Shown: positions 53,774 to 61,857 of the stretch, one piece after another
How positions within the stretch are numbered: position 1 is the first letter of the stretch
Layout of the letters: every line of letters begins with the position of its first letter
Source of the DNA: Bacillus sp. CECT 9360
GTDB lineage: Bacteria; Bacillota; Bacilli; Bacillales; DSM-1321
Assembly: GCF_918741275.1 (NCBI RefSeq)
Contig: NZ_CAKKNA010000004.1
Coordinates: 186,001-250,000, forward strand
DNA: 64,000 bases
Direction: 5' to 3'
Notes under the pieces: generated by a model
Told to the model about the DNA's origin: nothing
What the model saw: only the letters and a program-made list of their open reading frames with translations
Databases searched by the model: none
Program-made: the position numbers and the translations under genes

Positions 53774-54189
53774 TTGTCCAATCTTTCGATTAGCGTCAAA
53801 AAGCCTCGGTTATGTTTGAAATAATGGTATCGGACATGGAAATAGGCTGCCGCAACGCCAATCCAGTCTTTTAAAACATCAATCAAGCTGGCACTGCGGG
53901 AAGGTACAAAGTATTGGTGAATTTCATCAAGGACTCCGTATGACCCCGCAGCCATAGCTGCCAGCAGGCTGAAAGCAGGGGTCAGCTTACCAACGGAAGC
54001 CAGCGCCGCCGCAAACAGCATATAAAGAATCGCAAACTCCACAAGATGCAAGCCTTCTTTAGTAAAACGGTCTATGGAACGATCAGGCAGCTCCACTACT
54101 GCATTATCCGGGAAACTGGACAAAGTCCAGATAGTTGCCATATAAATAAAAGGCAAAACAATCAATGTACTGCGCATTAATTTCTTCAT
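53764..54189 (-). CDS. VanZ-like family membrane protein
   Basis: A 141-residue protein with four predicted helices (LIVLPFIYMATIWTL, LVEFAILYMLFAAALASVG, FSLLAAMAAGSYGVLDEIHQYFVP, VLKDWIGVAAAYFHVRYHYF). It has the VanZ hallmarks HLVEFAILY, DEIHQYFVPSRSASLIDVLKDWIG. The start at 54189 (MKKLMRSTL) is chosen for its hydrophobic N-terminus, although the ribosome binding site is weak; upstream in-frame starts add a non-family stretch. The gene is transcribed against spoIID. The family is linked to teicoplanin resistance in one case, but most members have unknown function. Confidence 0.82.
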   Translation of the reverse strand: MKKLMRSTLIVLPFIYMATIWTLSSFPDNAVVELPDRSIDRFTKEGLHLVEFAILYMLFAAALASVGKLTPAFSLLAAMAAGSYGVLDEIHQYFVPSRSASLIDVLKDWIGVAAAYFHVRYHYFKHNRGFLTLIERLDNKK

Positions 54190-54361
54190 TCCTACAACTT
54201 CTTTCAGATAAGATATGCTCATTTTACCATGGGAAGAGAAGCAAAAAAAATAAATGTATAAAAAGCAAACGCTTAACAAAAGCTAAACACAAAAAATTTT
54301 TTTTGAAAAGAAGGTATATAATTCCTCCAATCTGTTCAGAATGATTGCTGAGGTGATAAAA

Positions 54362-55291
54362 ATGAGAGAGGAAGAAAAGAAACAAACTTCTCGAAAATCT
54401 AAATTCCAGCGCATATTAAAGAAGCGTTGGGCACTACCAGCCATCTATATAGCGAGCGCAGCAATCATTTTGGCAGCAGCTTTAATCATCCAAAACGGTT
54501 TCAATGATTCAGCGAACCCTGCCAAAGAAACGGAAACAGGCAAGAATTTCAAAGAGCCTGCAATTGAAGTAAACAGCAAGCTTGAGAATATTAAAATGCC
54601 TGTAACCGATAGCAAGGAAATGGTGATCAAGAAGCAATTTTACGATGCCGAGAATGGAACGAAGGAACAGCAAGAAGCCGCTCTAGTATCTTACAATAAC
54701 AGATACGAGCCAAACAAAGGTATCGACATTGCAATGAGGGATGGCAAAACGTTTGATGTAGTAGCTTCCTTAAGCGGTATTGTTAAGAACGTCAAAGAAG
54801 ACGCATTGCTTGGAAATGAAATTACAATCGAGCATGATAATGGCGTTGTTACTCATTATCAATCCGTAAAGGACATAGAAGTAGCGGTTGGCGATGAAGT
54901 CAAGCAAGGACAAGCTCTTGCCAAAGCAGGTAAAAGCTTATTGAATGAAGAAGCAGGTGTCCATGTCCACTTTGAAATCCGAAAAGATAATGTTGCGCTA
55001 AATCCAATTGACCTGGATGAAAAACAGCTTTCTTCTATCGAAGAAATGACTGAAAAAGCTGAAGGCACTGAAACTGATATTGAAGAGCCAGCCACGGAGG
55101 ATAAAGCAACAGAAGAAGAAGCAGTTAAATCATCCGATGACAAATCCACTGAAAATGAGGATGGTCAACCGTCAGATGAAACATCTGATCAGGAAAAAGA
55201 TGCTGAGTCAGATAAAAACACGGACCAGCCTGAAAATTCCGAAGAAAACCGTGACACTACAGAAGATACCAAGGATTCTACACAAAATTAA
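54362..55291 (+). CDS. spoIIQ: Stage II sporulation protein Q
   Basis: SpoIIQ is made in the forespore and binds SpoIIIAH of the mother cell across the intermembrane space. The 309-residue protein has a basic cytoplasmic start, one helix (ALPAIYIASAAIILAAALII), and a LytM/M23 domain (about 120-225). The first zinc-ligand histidine is replaced by Asn (NKGIDIAM), while HVHFEIR is kept, so peptidase activity is unlikely. Residues 230-309 are an Asp/Glu/Ser/Thr-rich disordered tail. The ATG at 54362 follows GAGGTGAT. Confidence 0.94.
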   Translation: MREEEKKQTSRKSKFQRILKKRWALPAIYIASAAIILAAALIIQNGFNDSANPAKETETGKNFKEPAIEVNSKLENIKMPVTDSKEMVIKKQFYDAENGTKEQQEAALVSYNNRYEPNKGIDIAMRDGKTFDVVASLSGIVKNVKEDALLGNEITIEHDNGVVTHYQSVKDIEVAVGDEVKQGQALAKAGKSLLNEEAGVHVHFEIRKDNVALNPIDLDEKQLSSIEEMTEKAEGTETDIEEPATEDKATEEEAVKSSDDKSTENEDGQPSDETSDQEKDAESDKNTDQPENSEENRDTTEDTKDSTQN

Positions 55292-55347
55292 AATAAAACA
55301 TTACAAAACAAACATGTTACGTGCCCATTAACAACTGAAAATTTGGT

Positions 55348-55380
55348 AAAAAAACCCGTCTTAGTACGGGTTTTTATTTT
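55348..55380 (+). terminator. Terminator of spoIIQ
   Basis: AAAAACCCGT pairs with ACGGGTTTTT around CTTAGT, then ATTTT. The remainder of the 346-bp gap up to spoIIID (55381-55638) holds sigma-E-like fragments (CATACATT near 55521) but no promoter I can call with confidence. Confidence 0.9.
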
Positions 55381-55638
55381 GGCAATTAATAAGAAATTTC
55401 AGAAATATTGTGTAACACCTCGTCCCTATTCAGTAATTTGTGCATATATCTTAAACCAAGCTAATAAACATCTATAAACGATACTAAAGAGAGAGTGTTT
55501 GAGGTGAGTGATCGTTTATTATATTTCATACATTTAGTTGCGGATATATTATACATTTTTCTGGGGAAGCAGTATTTTTCAAGTTGGAACGTAACTCATT
55601 TCACACTTCTCACATCCAATTTGGGGAGGGCGAGTGGT

Positions 55639-55911
55639 GTGCACGATTACATCAAAGAAAGAACTATCAAGATAGGAAAGTATATCGTGGAAACAAAGAA
55701 AACGGTTCGCGTGATTGCGAAGGAGTTTGGTGTCTCCAAAAGTACTGTCCATAAAGATTTAACCGAAAGACTGCCGGAAATTAATCCTGATCTTGCAAAT
55801 GAGGTAAAGGATATTCTAGATTACCATAAATCCATCCGCCACCTGCGCGGGGGCGAGGCAACAAAGCTGAAATACAAGCGTTCAGAACGAGAAGAAGAGG
55901 CTGTAAAATAA
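55639..55911 (+). CDS. spoIIID: Sporulation transcriptional regulator SpoIIID
   Basis: A 90-residue DNA-binding protein of the mother cell that represses and activates many sigma-E genes and helps switch to sigma-K. The helix-turn-helix is at about residues 20-43 (KTVRVIAKEFGVSKSTVHKDL), followed by the basic C-terminal helix SIRHLRGGEATKLKYKRSE. The GTG at 55639 is used because GGGGAGGG lies about 9 bases upstream and VHDYIKERTIKIG is the conserved start; the longer reading from 55495 is unrelated. Confidence 0.97.
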   Translation: MHDYIKERTIKIGKYIVETKKTVRVIAKEFGVSKSTVHKDLTERLPEINPDLANEVKDILDYHKSIRHLRGGEATKLKYKRSEREEEAVK

Positions 55912-55925
55912 AAGGATTTTAATGA

Positions 55926-56010
55926 AACCGGGAAGCCGCGGCGAGTATAAGATACTATCTGATTGAAAGATAAATCAGAGGTAGCTTCATCGTCGCTGTA
56001 TGACCCGGTT
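55926..56010 (+). other. 85-nt rod hairpin between spoIIID and mbl
   Basis: AACCGGG (55926) pairs with CCCGGTT (56004), GCGGCGA (55938) with TCGTCGC (55990, one wobble), and TCTGATT (55958) with AATCAGA (55973), giving one long interrupted rod. No clear T run follows (TATTATTATG). It is a weak terminator or a structured small RNA. Confidence 0.6.
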
Positions 56011-56165
56011 ATTATTATGAAGGAAATAAAGATTTTTCGACAGTAATATGCAAAATTTTACTTTTTTCTGCTTACCCCCTTCTTTCGGCCTAGTTCGTAT
56101 GATAAAATTAATAATTAGAATAGAGGTAGGTTTAATGTTGAGGTAACAAGGAGGAAATAAGACTT

Positions 56166-57167
56166 ATGTTTGCTAGAGATATTGGAATCGATCTTGGAAC
56201 TGCCAATGTTTTAATACATGTCAAAGGCAAAGGAATCGTTTTAAATGAACCATCTGTAGTAGCCATTGATACAAATACGAAACGCGTCCTTGCAGTAGGC
56301 GAAGAAGCCAGAAGAATGGTAGGGCGTACCCCAGGAAATATAGTGGCCATGCGTCCCTTGAGGGATGGGGTTATTGCAGATTTTGATGTGACTGAATCCA
56401 TGCTGAAGTATTTCATAAATAAGCTGAATGTTAAAGGATTTTTGTCTAAGCCACGTATTTTGATTTGTTGTCCGGCGAACATTACAAGCGTTGAGAAAAA
56501 GGCAATCAAGGAAGCTGCTGAAAAGAGCGGCGGAAAGAAAGTCTATCTTGAAGAGGAGCCTAAGGTAGCGGCCATTGGAGCGGGAATGGATATTTTCCAT
56601 CCGTTTGGTAATATGATTATCGATATCGGGGGCGGAACCACTGATATTGCGATGCTATCTATGGGAAACATCGTTACTTCATCATCCATCAGGGTTGCAG
56701 GAGATAAATTCGACAGTGAAATCTTGAATCATATTAAGCGTAAATATAAGCTGCTGATCGGGGAACGTACAGCTGAGAACATTAAAATTAATGTTGGTAC
56801 TGTATTCCCTGGTGCCCGTCGCGAAGAAATGGACATTCGTGGACGTGATATGATTTCAGGGCTACCAAGAACTATTTCCGTTAACTCAGATGAAATTGAG
56901 GAAGCACTTCGTGAATCTGTGGCGGGGATTGTCTATGGAGCAAAAAGTGTATTAGAGCGTACCCCTCCAGAGCTATCTGCTGATATCATTGACCGGGGAG
57001 TCATTTTAACAGGCGGCGGTGCATTATTGCATGGCATGGATCAATTGCTTGCTGATGAATTGAAGGTACCGGTGTTAATAGCAGAGGAGCCGATGAAATG
57101 CGTGGCAATCGGTACAGGCATGATGCTGGAGAATATCGATAAGCTATCACGACGAAAAATAGGCTGA
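56166..57167 (+). CDS. mbl: MreB-like cell-shape protein Mbl
   Basis: A 333-residue bacterial actin that guides lateral wall synthesis. The actin-fold phosphate loops are IGIDLGTANVLIHVKGKGIVLNEPSVVAID and IIDIGGGTTDIAMLSMG, and the adenosine motif is GVILTGGGALLHGMD. Its place directly after spoIIID, together with its length, identifies Mbl rather than MreB or MreBH. AAGGAGG lies about 10 bases before the ATG. Confidence 0.95.
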   Translation: MFARDIGIDLGTANVLIHVKGKGIVLNEPSVVAIDTNTKRVLAVGEEARRMVGRTPGNIVAMRPLRDGVIADFDVTESMLKYFINKLNVKGFLSKPRILICCPANITSVEKKAIKEAAEKSGGKKVYLEEEPKVAAIGAGMDIFHPFGNMIIDIGGGTTDIAMLSMGNIVTSSSIRVAGDKFDSEILNHIKRKYKLLIGERTAENIKINVGTVFPGARREEMDIRGRDMISGLPRTISVNSDEIEEALRESVAGIVYGAKSVLERTPPELSADIIDRGVILTGGGALLHGMDQLLADELKVPVLIAEEPMKCVAIGTGMMLENIDKLSRRKIG

Positions 57168-57311
57168 TCAAATTTCTCACTGCAAAGGATCTGCTTCCTA
57201 GTTACAACATCAATTATACGGGCCAAGATTCAATTAGACATGAAGACACAAACGGCCCTTATGGTTTATTTAAAAGATTCCTGTGTTTTTGAAAATTCCT
57301 TCCTTGAAACT

Positions 57312-57338
57312 TAAGACATCACTGCTTCTAGCCGATAA
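57312..57338 (+). promoter_or_regulatory. Sigma-D promoter of flhO-flhP
   Basis: TAAG (57312-57315), a 15-bp spacer and GCCGATAA (57331-57338) match the motility sigma-D consensus TAAA-N15-GCCGATAT with two mismatches. Confidence 0.8.
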
Positions 57339-57404
57339 CATATATATATATTGTTTTTTCAATTACTAGTACAGGATTACACGTTACCAATTAGAGGTGA
57401 GAAT

Positions 57405-58241
57405 ATGTTAAGAGGTTTTTTTACGGCAGCCTCCGGGATGCTTGCACAGCAACGACGAACGGAAATGCTTTCAAATAATATGGCCAATGCCAATACACCG
57501 GGATTTAAAGCGGACCAATCAAGTGTCAGGTCATTCCCAGAAATGTTGTTACACCGCCTCGGATCAAAATCAATCCCTACTGAAAAGGGTCTGCATCTGC
57601 CGGTAAATTCCCAGGTTGGGTATTTGAATACGGGCGTCTATATGCAGGAGGCAGCACCAAAATTCTTCCAGGGCGACCCTCAAGTGACACAACGGAATAC
57701 GGATATTGCGCTTGTGGATGGCGATATGCCCATCAATAATGAAAACGGCAAGAGGGGAACTGTATTTTTTACAGTAGCTAATGCCGGCGGAGAGCCGCGC
57801 TATACGAGAAATGGGAACTTTACTCTAGACGGACAGGGTTTTTTGACAACTCCGCAAGGATATTACGTTCTTGATGAAAATAATAACCGAATTCAGCTGA
57901 ACAGCGAGAATTTCACGGTAAACGAGAACGGGATCATCACGGAGAATAATCAGCAGGTTGCCCGGATTGGGATTGGTTTTGCCGAAAATCCATATACGCT
58001 TATTAAAGAAGGTGACGGCCTATACCGCTCATCTGACCAACCGCTCGCTAACGCTTATAATGAAGGCAATATAACCTTCGGAATGCAACAAGGCTTCATC
58101 GAAGGATCGAATGTCGATGCGTCACGGACAATGACAGATATGATGTCAGCTTATCGTTCGTTTGAAGCAAACCAAAAGATATTGCAGGCATATGATCGAA
58201 GCATGGAAAAGGCCGTCAATGAAATTGGCCGGATTGGATAA
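57405..58241 (+). CDS. flhO: Flagellar hook-basal body protein FlhO
   Basis: A 278-residue rod protein of the FlgF/FlgG family. Family features are the start RGFFTAASGMLAQQRRTEMLSNNMANANTPGFKAD, the D1 segment RYTRNGNFTLDGQGFLTTPQGYYVLD, and the C-terminal QGFIEGSNVDASRTMTDMMSAYRSFEANQKILQAYDRSM coil. The ATG at 57405 lies 6 bases after AGAGGTGAG. It is paired with flhP and preceded by a sigma-D promoter, so co-expression with motility genes is expected. Confidence 0.94.
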   Translation: MLRGFFTAASGMLAQQRRTEMLSNNMANANTPGFKADQSSVRSFPEMLLHRLGSKSIPTEKGLHLPVNSQVGYLNTGVYMQEAAPKFFQGDPQVTQRNTDIALVDGDMPINNENGKRGTVFFTVANAGGEPRYTRNGNFTLDGQGFLTTPQGYYVLDENNNRIQLNSENFTVNENGIITENNQQVARIGIGFAENPYTLIKEGDGLYRSSDQPLANAYNEGNITFGMQQGFIEGSNVDASRTMTDMMSAYRSFEANQKILQAYDRSMEKAVNEIGRIG

Positions 58242-58338
58242 AATATTTGCCAATTTGTTATAAAAACGAAAGCGTAGGGAACATAGGAATGACGACCTCT
58301 GTACACCCTGTACAAGTCCTGCCCTAGGGGGAATAACG

Positions 58339-59184
58339 ATGAATAGAACGATGATTACCGCAACGAACACACTGGGCCAGTTGCAGCATAAAATGGATAT
58401 GATCAGCAATAATATTTCCAATATTGACACGAATGGATTTAAACGCAAGGAATCCTATTTCAATGATTTGCTCGTCCAGGCGTTCAATAACCAAAGACAG
58501 GAAAACGAAACAGGAAGATTAACACCGCTTGGGATCAGGCAGGGCACGGGAGCAAGAATAAGCCAGAGCCAACTGGTTCTTACTCAAGGAAACATTAAAA
58601 ACACAGAACGCAACCTCGATGTCGCGCTTGAAAGAGAAGATTTATTCTTCCGGGTTCGTGTGGCTGATAATAATGGAGAAAATGTCCGGTTCACAAGAGA
58701 TGGTGCCTTCTATTTGACACCTGTTTCGAATAATCCAGAGCAAATGATGCTCGTTACCGGAAAAGGGTATCCGGTTCTCGACGAAAATGATGCGCCAATT
58801 GTCATAAACGGGAGAGCAAATAACCTGACCTTCTCAAAAGAAGGACAGCTCCAGGTGCAAACAGATAATAATGGAACACAAACCTTTAATCTGGGTATTG
58901 TTTCCGTGAAGAAACCGCAATTTTTAGAGCAAATTGGTGAAAACCTTCTAGGAATGCCGGCTAATATCGATCAACTCGGAATTGAGGAAGAAGATATTAT
59001 GACGGCGTTGAACGGCGGATTAAGAGATGATATTTCCTTACGCCAAGGAGCTTTGGAGAGTTCGAACGTCGATCTCTCAAAAGAAATGACGGATTTAATG
59101 AATGTACAGCGACAATACCAATTTAATTCAAGATCTGTCACAATGGCTGATCAAATGCTTGGCTTAATTAATGGTATCCGTTAA
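58339..59184 (+). CDS. flhP: Flagellar hook-basal body protein FlhP
   Basis: The partner rod protein, 281 residues. The start NTLGQLQHKMDMISNNISNIDTNGFKRKESYF, the central RFTRDGAFYLTP, and the C-terminal GALESSNVDLSKEMTDLMNVQRQYQFNSRSVTMADQMLGLINGIR are family signatures. It starts 97 bases after flhO with GGGGGAATAACG before the ATG. Confidence 0.94.
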   Translation: MNRTMITATNTLGQLQHKMDMISNNISNIDTNGFKRKESYFNDLLVQAFNNQRQENETGRLTPLGIRQGTGARISQSQLVLTQGNIKNTERNLDVALEREDLFFRVRVADNNGENVRFTRDGAFYLTPVSNNPEQMMLVTGKGYPVLDENDAPIVINGRANNLTFSKEGQLQVQTDNNGTQTFNLGIVSVKKPQFLEQIGENLLGMPANIDQLGIEEEDIMTALNGGLRDDISLRQGALESSNVDLSKEMTDLMNVQRQYQFNSRSVTMADQMLGLINGIR

Positions 59185-59235
59185 GATAATCTTATAGACA
59201 GTGAATTACTGTAAAAGGGGATTACGTACATTAAC

Positions 59236-59487
59236 ATGGAAGAAAAACAATTAACCAAAGAAGAATATAGTCAGCAGGAAAACAAGAAAGATCAGGCAGA
59301 GGAACGGGTAAAAATCAGGCTTTTGCCCATTTGGCTAAGATTGATCATCGTAACGGTGCTTATTGCTGCCAGTGTTTCGGTAGGCGCGGTCATCGGCTAT
59401 AGTGTGATCGGTGGAGGCAATGTGTCTGATGTATTTAAAAAGTCGACATGGACTCATATTGTTGACCTTGTTAATAAAGATATATAA
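59236..59487 (+). CDS. EpuA-like small membrane protein (annotated family: DNA-directed RNA polymerase subunit beta)
   Basis: An 83-residue protein: a charged N-terminus (MEEKQLTKEEYSQQENKKDQAEERVKIRLLP), one transmembrane helix (about residues 33-55, LIIVTVLIAASVSVGAVIGYSVI) and a short outside segment with the conserved end DVFKKSTWTHIVDLVNKD. This pattern (RLIPIWLRL, GYxVIGxGNxxDVFxxxTWxHIxDLV) is the EpuA family, often misnamed as RNA polymerase subunit beta. Function unknown. The ribosome binding site (AGGGGA) lies about 15 bases away and is poor. Confidence 0.82.
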   Translation: MEEKQLTKEEYSQQENKKDQAEERVKIRLLPIWLRLIIVTVLIAASVSVGAVIGYSVIGGGNVSDVFKKSTWTHIVDLVNKDI

Positions 59488-59633
59488 TGCTTCAAGAGGG
59501 TCTGAATGCTCATTCAGATCCTTTGTCATGTCTGAGGTATCTTAGGTTAAGGAAATAGGTCCAGGTAGTGTCGTCCCATACGTTCATGATATGATTGGAA
59601 AAGAACAATTTTTTAATGGAGGGAACCCAAATT

Positions 59634-60068
59634 ATGCTTGATATCACTCAGATAAAGGAAATAATCAGACACCGGTATCCATTTTTGCTTGTTGATAAAA
59701 TAATCGAGGTTGAAGATGGTAAAAGAGCGGTTGGCATTAAAAATGTAACGGCCAATGAGCAGTTTTTTAATGGACATTTCCCTGACTATCCTGTAATGCC
59801 AGGCGTGTTGATTGTCGAAGCACTGGCACAGGTCGGCGCGGTGGCGATGCTTAGGCAGGAGGAATATAAAGGGCGCCTTGCTTTCTTCACGGGAATTGAT
59901 AATTGCCGCTTTAAACGGCAGGTAAAGCCGGGGGATCAGTTAAGGCTTGAGGTCGAAATGGTACGCATCCGTGGTTCTTTCGGAAAAGGCAAAGCAGTGG
60001 CCACAGTCGATGGTGAACTGGCATGTGAAACAGAAATTATGTTTGGCTTCGGTGATAAGGAGTCATGA
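59634..60068 (+). CDS. fabZ: 3-hydroxyacyl-[acyl-carrier-protein] dehydratase FabZ
   Basis: FabZ removes water from 3-hydroxyacyl-ACP in fatty acid synthesis. The 144-residue hotdog protein has the catalytic His in [25 protein letters not shown] and the start [17 protein letters not shown]. The ATG at 59634 is 8 bases after GGAGGGA; a longer reading from 59595 has no conserved sequence. No FapR operator was found upstream. Confidence 0.97.
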   Translation: MLDITQIKEIIRHRYPFLLVDKIIEVEDGKRAVGIKNVTANEQFFNGHFPDYPVMPGVLIVEALAQVGAVAMLRQEEYKGRLAFFTGIDNCRFKRQVKPGDQLRLEVEMVRIRGSFGKGKAVATVDGELACETEIMFGFGDKES

Positions 60069-60118
60069 TTTTCGCTGGATAACTTGTGTCGATACATAAT
60101 ACGTTTATATATTTTAAA

Positions 60119-60149
60119 GGCCGGCTTTCTTTCCCGGCTTATTTTTTTT
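60119..60149 (+). terminator. Terminator of fabZ
   Basis: GCCGG (60120-60124) pairs with CCGGC (60134-60138), then a T-rich run TTATTTTTTTT. Confidence 0.75.
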
Positions 60150-60237
60150 GACTAAAATGCAATATTTTATCGAATGCGGGCAAAATAGCAGCAGGACATA
60201 TTTATAGTCCACTAATTGCGAAGGGAGGTTACTGTCT

Positions 60238-60543
60238 ATGCAAAAGCGGCTAATGGCTCTTATAGGTGGATCATTATTATCAGCGATGTTAATGACTGGA
60301 TGTAACAATGATGATAACAACAATCCACCACCAGAAGATAATACCAATAACCAAGATCAGCAGGACAATAATGTAGACATGGATCCTGGTCAAAATGGCG
60401 ATGAAGGCATCGACAATGATGATATGAACGATGGCATGAATGATGATAACGGAAATAACGGCAACAACGGCAACAACGGCGCGGATGATGAAGGCATAAT
60501 TAATGATGATGGTTTAGGTGATGATGAAAATAATAACAAATAA
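60238..60543 (+). CDS. Asn/Asp-rich small lipoprotein
   Basis: A 101-residue protein with a lipoprotein signal, MQKRLMALIGGSLLSAMLMTGC, followed by about 78 residues composed mostly of Asn, Asp, Gly, Glu and Gln. This includes the short repeat GNN (NGNNGNNGNNG) and DND/DDM runs. It is highly acidic and probably disordered, tethered outside the membrane. AAGGGAGG lies before the ATG. There is no recognised family. Such a composition could bind divalent cations, a guess. Confidence 0.75.
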   Translation: MQKRLMALIGGSLLSAMLMTGCNNDDNNNPPPEDNTNNQDQQDNNVDMDPGQNGDEGIDNDDMNDGMNDDNGNNGNNGNNGADDEGIINDDGLGDDENNNK

Positions 60544-60557
60544 AAAAACCTAAACAG

Positions 60558-60672
60558 AAAGACTGACTAACTGAAATGATGAACATGTCAGAGACGGTGG
60601 GACCCGGGGCTCCTCACAGGAGGGTCCCCTCAGCTTTTCGTCTTGTTCTATCACTCTCAGCAGTCAGTCTTT
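60558..60672. other. 115-nt five-stem rod hairpin between convergent genes
   Basis: Nested arms pair in order: AAAGACTGACT/AGTCAGTCTTT (60558, 60662), CTGA/TCAG (60571, 60657), TGAT/ATCA (60577, 60650), GAACA/TGTTC (60581, 60644), AGACG/CGTCT (60592, 60639), GGGACC/GGTCCC (60599, 60623), and CTCCT/AGGAG (60610, 60618) with a CAC tip. T runs flank both strands, so it can act as a bidirectional terminator, but it is far longer than needed for that. It could be an intergenic repeat unit or structured RNA. Confidence 0.8.
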
Positions 60673-61116
60673 TTTCAATCGAATTTTATTTATTGTGGCT
60701 AACTTCGGGCGGGACCGCATTTTTTCTTTAAATTGGGTTATTAATTCGTTACCATCGGCGCCTTGGCTGACCAAATCTTCAAGCAGGAGCTCGGCATATT
60801 TGTTGCGGGTCTTTTGAAGATGTCCTTCCAAGAGGATGATAACATGTCCGTCCACTTTTTTGAGCGTATCTACGACCGTTTTAAAGGTTGCCGGATCATT
60901 GTCTTTTTTCGTAATCACGGCCTGAACATTGATTTCTTGCCCGGCAGAGACAAACTGTTTAAGGTTGCTGAAATATTCATTCGCTACAAAAGCCTCGATG
61001 ATCCACGTATTGCCTTCATCCTCTTTATTGATGATGAGGCCATCAGTCAGTGGGATATCAATATACTCTTTTTCTTTTGTTACAATTTGCAGAGAAATTA
61101 ATTTAAATGTCTTCAT
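60664..61116 (-). CDS. ywpF: YwpF-like family protein
   Basis: A 150-residue cytoplasmic protein starting MKTFKLISLQIVTKEKEYIDIPLTDGLIINKEDEGNTWIIEAF-like, then a predicted beta-rich half and a charged helical end (FKEKMRSRPKLATINKIRLKKD). Position beside ssbB, in opposite orientation, and the start sequence match B. subtilis ywpF, whose role is unknown. On the minus strand GGAGGGATCGG precedes the ATG at 61116; in-frame codons further out are not supported. Its 3' end lies within the rod hairpin at 60558-60672. Confidence 0.85.
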   Translation of the reverse strand: MKTFKLISLQIVTKEKEYIDIPLTDGLIINKEDEGNTWIIEAFVANEYFSNLKQFVSAGQEINVQAVITKKDNDPATFKTVVDTLKKVDGHVIILLEGHLQKTRNKYAELLLEDLVSQGADGNELITQFKEKMRSRPKLATINKIRLKKD

Positions 61117-61294
61117 CCGATCCCTCCATTCTTTGTATTTTCCCCAATACAGTATTCTATAATCCAACATGTATTCCGACCATTTTCTACCTATAGCATA
61201 CCTGATACATAACAGTATAGGAAAGTAATAAGAATTATAAAATATGTCTCAATCGAGAGCAAACGAAAAAAGTCGAAAAAAATAAAAAATTTGT

Positions 61295-61338
61295 AAAAAA
61301 CTTTTTTAATCAATAGTATATGCACAAAATGACTTTTT
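61295..61338 (+). promoter_or_regulatory. ComK-binding K-box upstream of ssbB
   Basis: Two AT-boxes of the form AAAA-N5-TTTT lie at 61295-61307 and 61326-61338. The gap between them is exactly 18 bp, one of the three spacings (8, 18, 31) used by ComK. ssbB belongs to the ComK regulon in B. subtilis. The rest of this 341-bp divergent gap is AT-rich with no other feature I can support. Confidence 0.8.
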
Positions 61339-61458
61339 TAGAAGGAAATAGGTTGTTTTTTCTAAGCGAAAATTTTCTCCCTGCGGTAATTTGTCGATTT
61401 TACTGGAAGAATTAAATTCTTTATGATGAGGGTATTCGATAAGAAAGGAGTTGTTTGT

Positions 61459-61821
61459 TTGATAAATCAAGTAACATTGGTTGGAAGACTGGCGAGAGAC
61501 CCTGAGCTGCGTTACACTCCGGAAGGAAAAGCCGTATCAAATGTAACCTTGGCAGTAAGCAGAAATTATCGCAATAACGAAGGTCAGTACGATGCGGATT
61601 TCGTATATTGCACCCTCTGGAAGAAAACTGCTGAAAACACCGTCCAATATTGCCGAAAAGGGTCGATTATCGGCATTACCGGACGGATCCAGACAAGAAA
61701 TTACGACGATCAGGAAGGCAAAAGGGTGTACGTAACCGAAGTCGTAGCTGAGTCTGTCCGCTTTGTTGGACCAAAGCAGCAAAACGTGAAACAAGAAGAA
61801 TTAAGCCCGGTAGAAATGTAA
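61459..61821 (+). CDS. ssbB: Competence-type single-stranded DNA-binding protein
   Basis: A 120-residue OB-fold protein, clearly shorter than the replication SSB and lacking its Gly/Pro-rich tail with acidic DDDIPF-type end. It corresponds to SsbB, which protects incoming DNA during transformation. Motifs: NQVTLVGRLARDPELRYTPEGKAVSNVTLAVSRNYR, FVYCTLWKKTAENTVQYCRKGSIIGITGRIQTRNY. The TTG at 61459 (LINQVTLVGRL) is chosen because AAGGAG lies 8 bases upstream; the ATGs at 61423/61426 add unconserved sequence. A ComK-type box is upstream. Confidence 0.92.
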   Translation: MINQVTLVGRLARDPELRYTPEGKAVSNVTLAVSRNYRNNEGQYDADFVYCTLWKKTAENTVQYCRKGSIIGITGRIQTRNYDDQEGKRVYVTEVVAESVRFVGPKQQNVKQEELSPVEM

Positions 61822-61857
61822 GACTGAGAAATTAAGTAAAATGATGGAGGTGATAGT

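Noticed and set aside
54247..54343. Sigma-F promoter of spoIIQ
   Set aside because: GTATA sequences are present at 54254 and 54314, but no -10 element of the form GgnrAnAnTw lies at 15 bp with a sensible start position, so no call was made.
55495..55638. N-terminal extension of spoIIID back to 55495
   Set aside because: SpoIIID is highly conserved and starts at the GTG at 55639, which has its own ribosome binding site.
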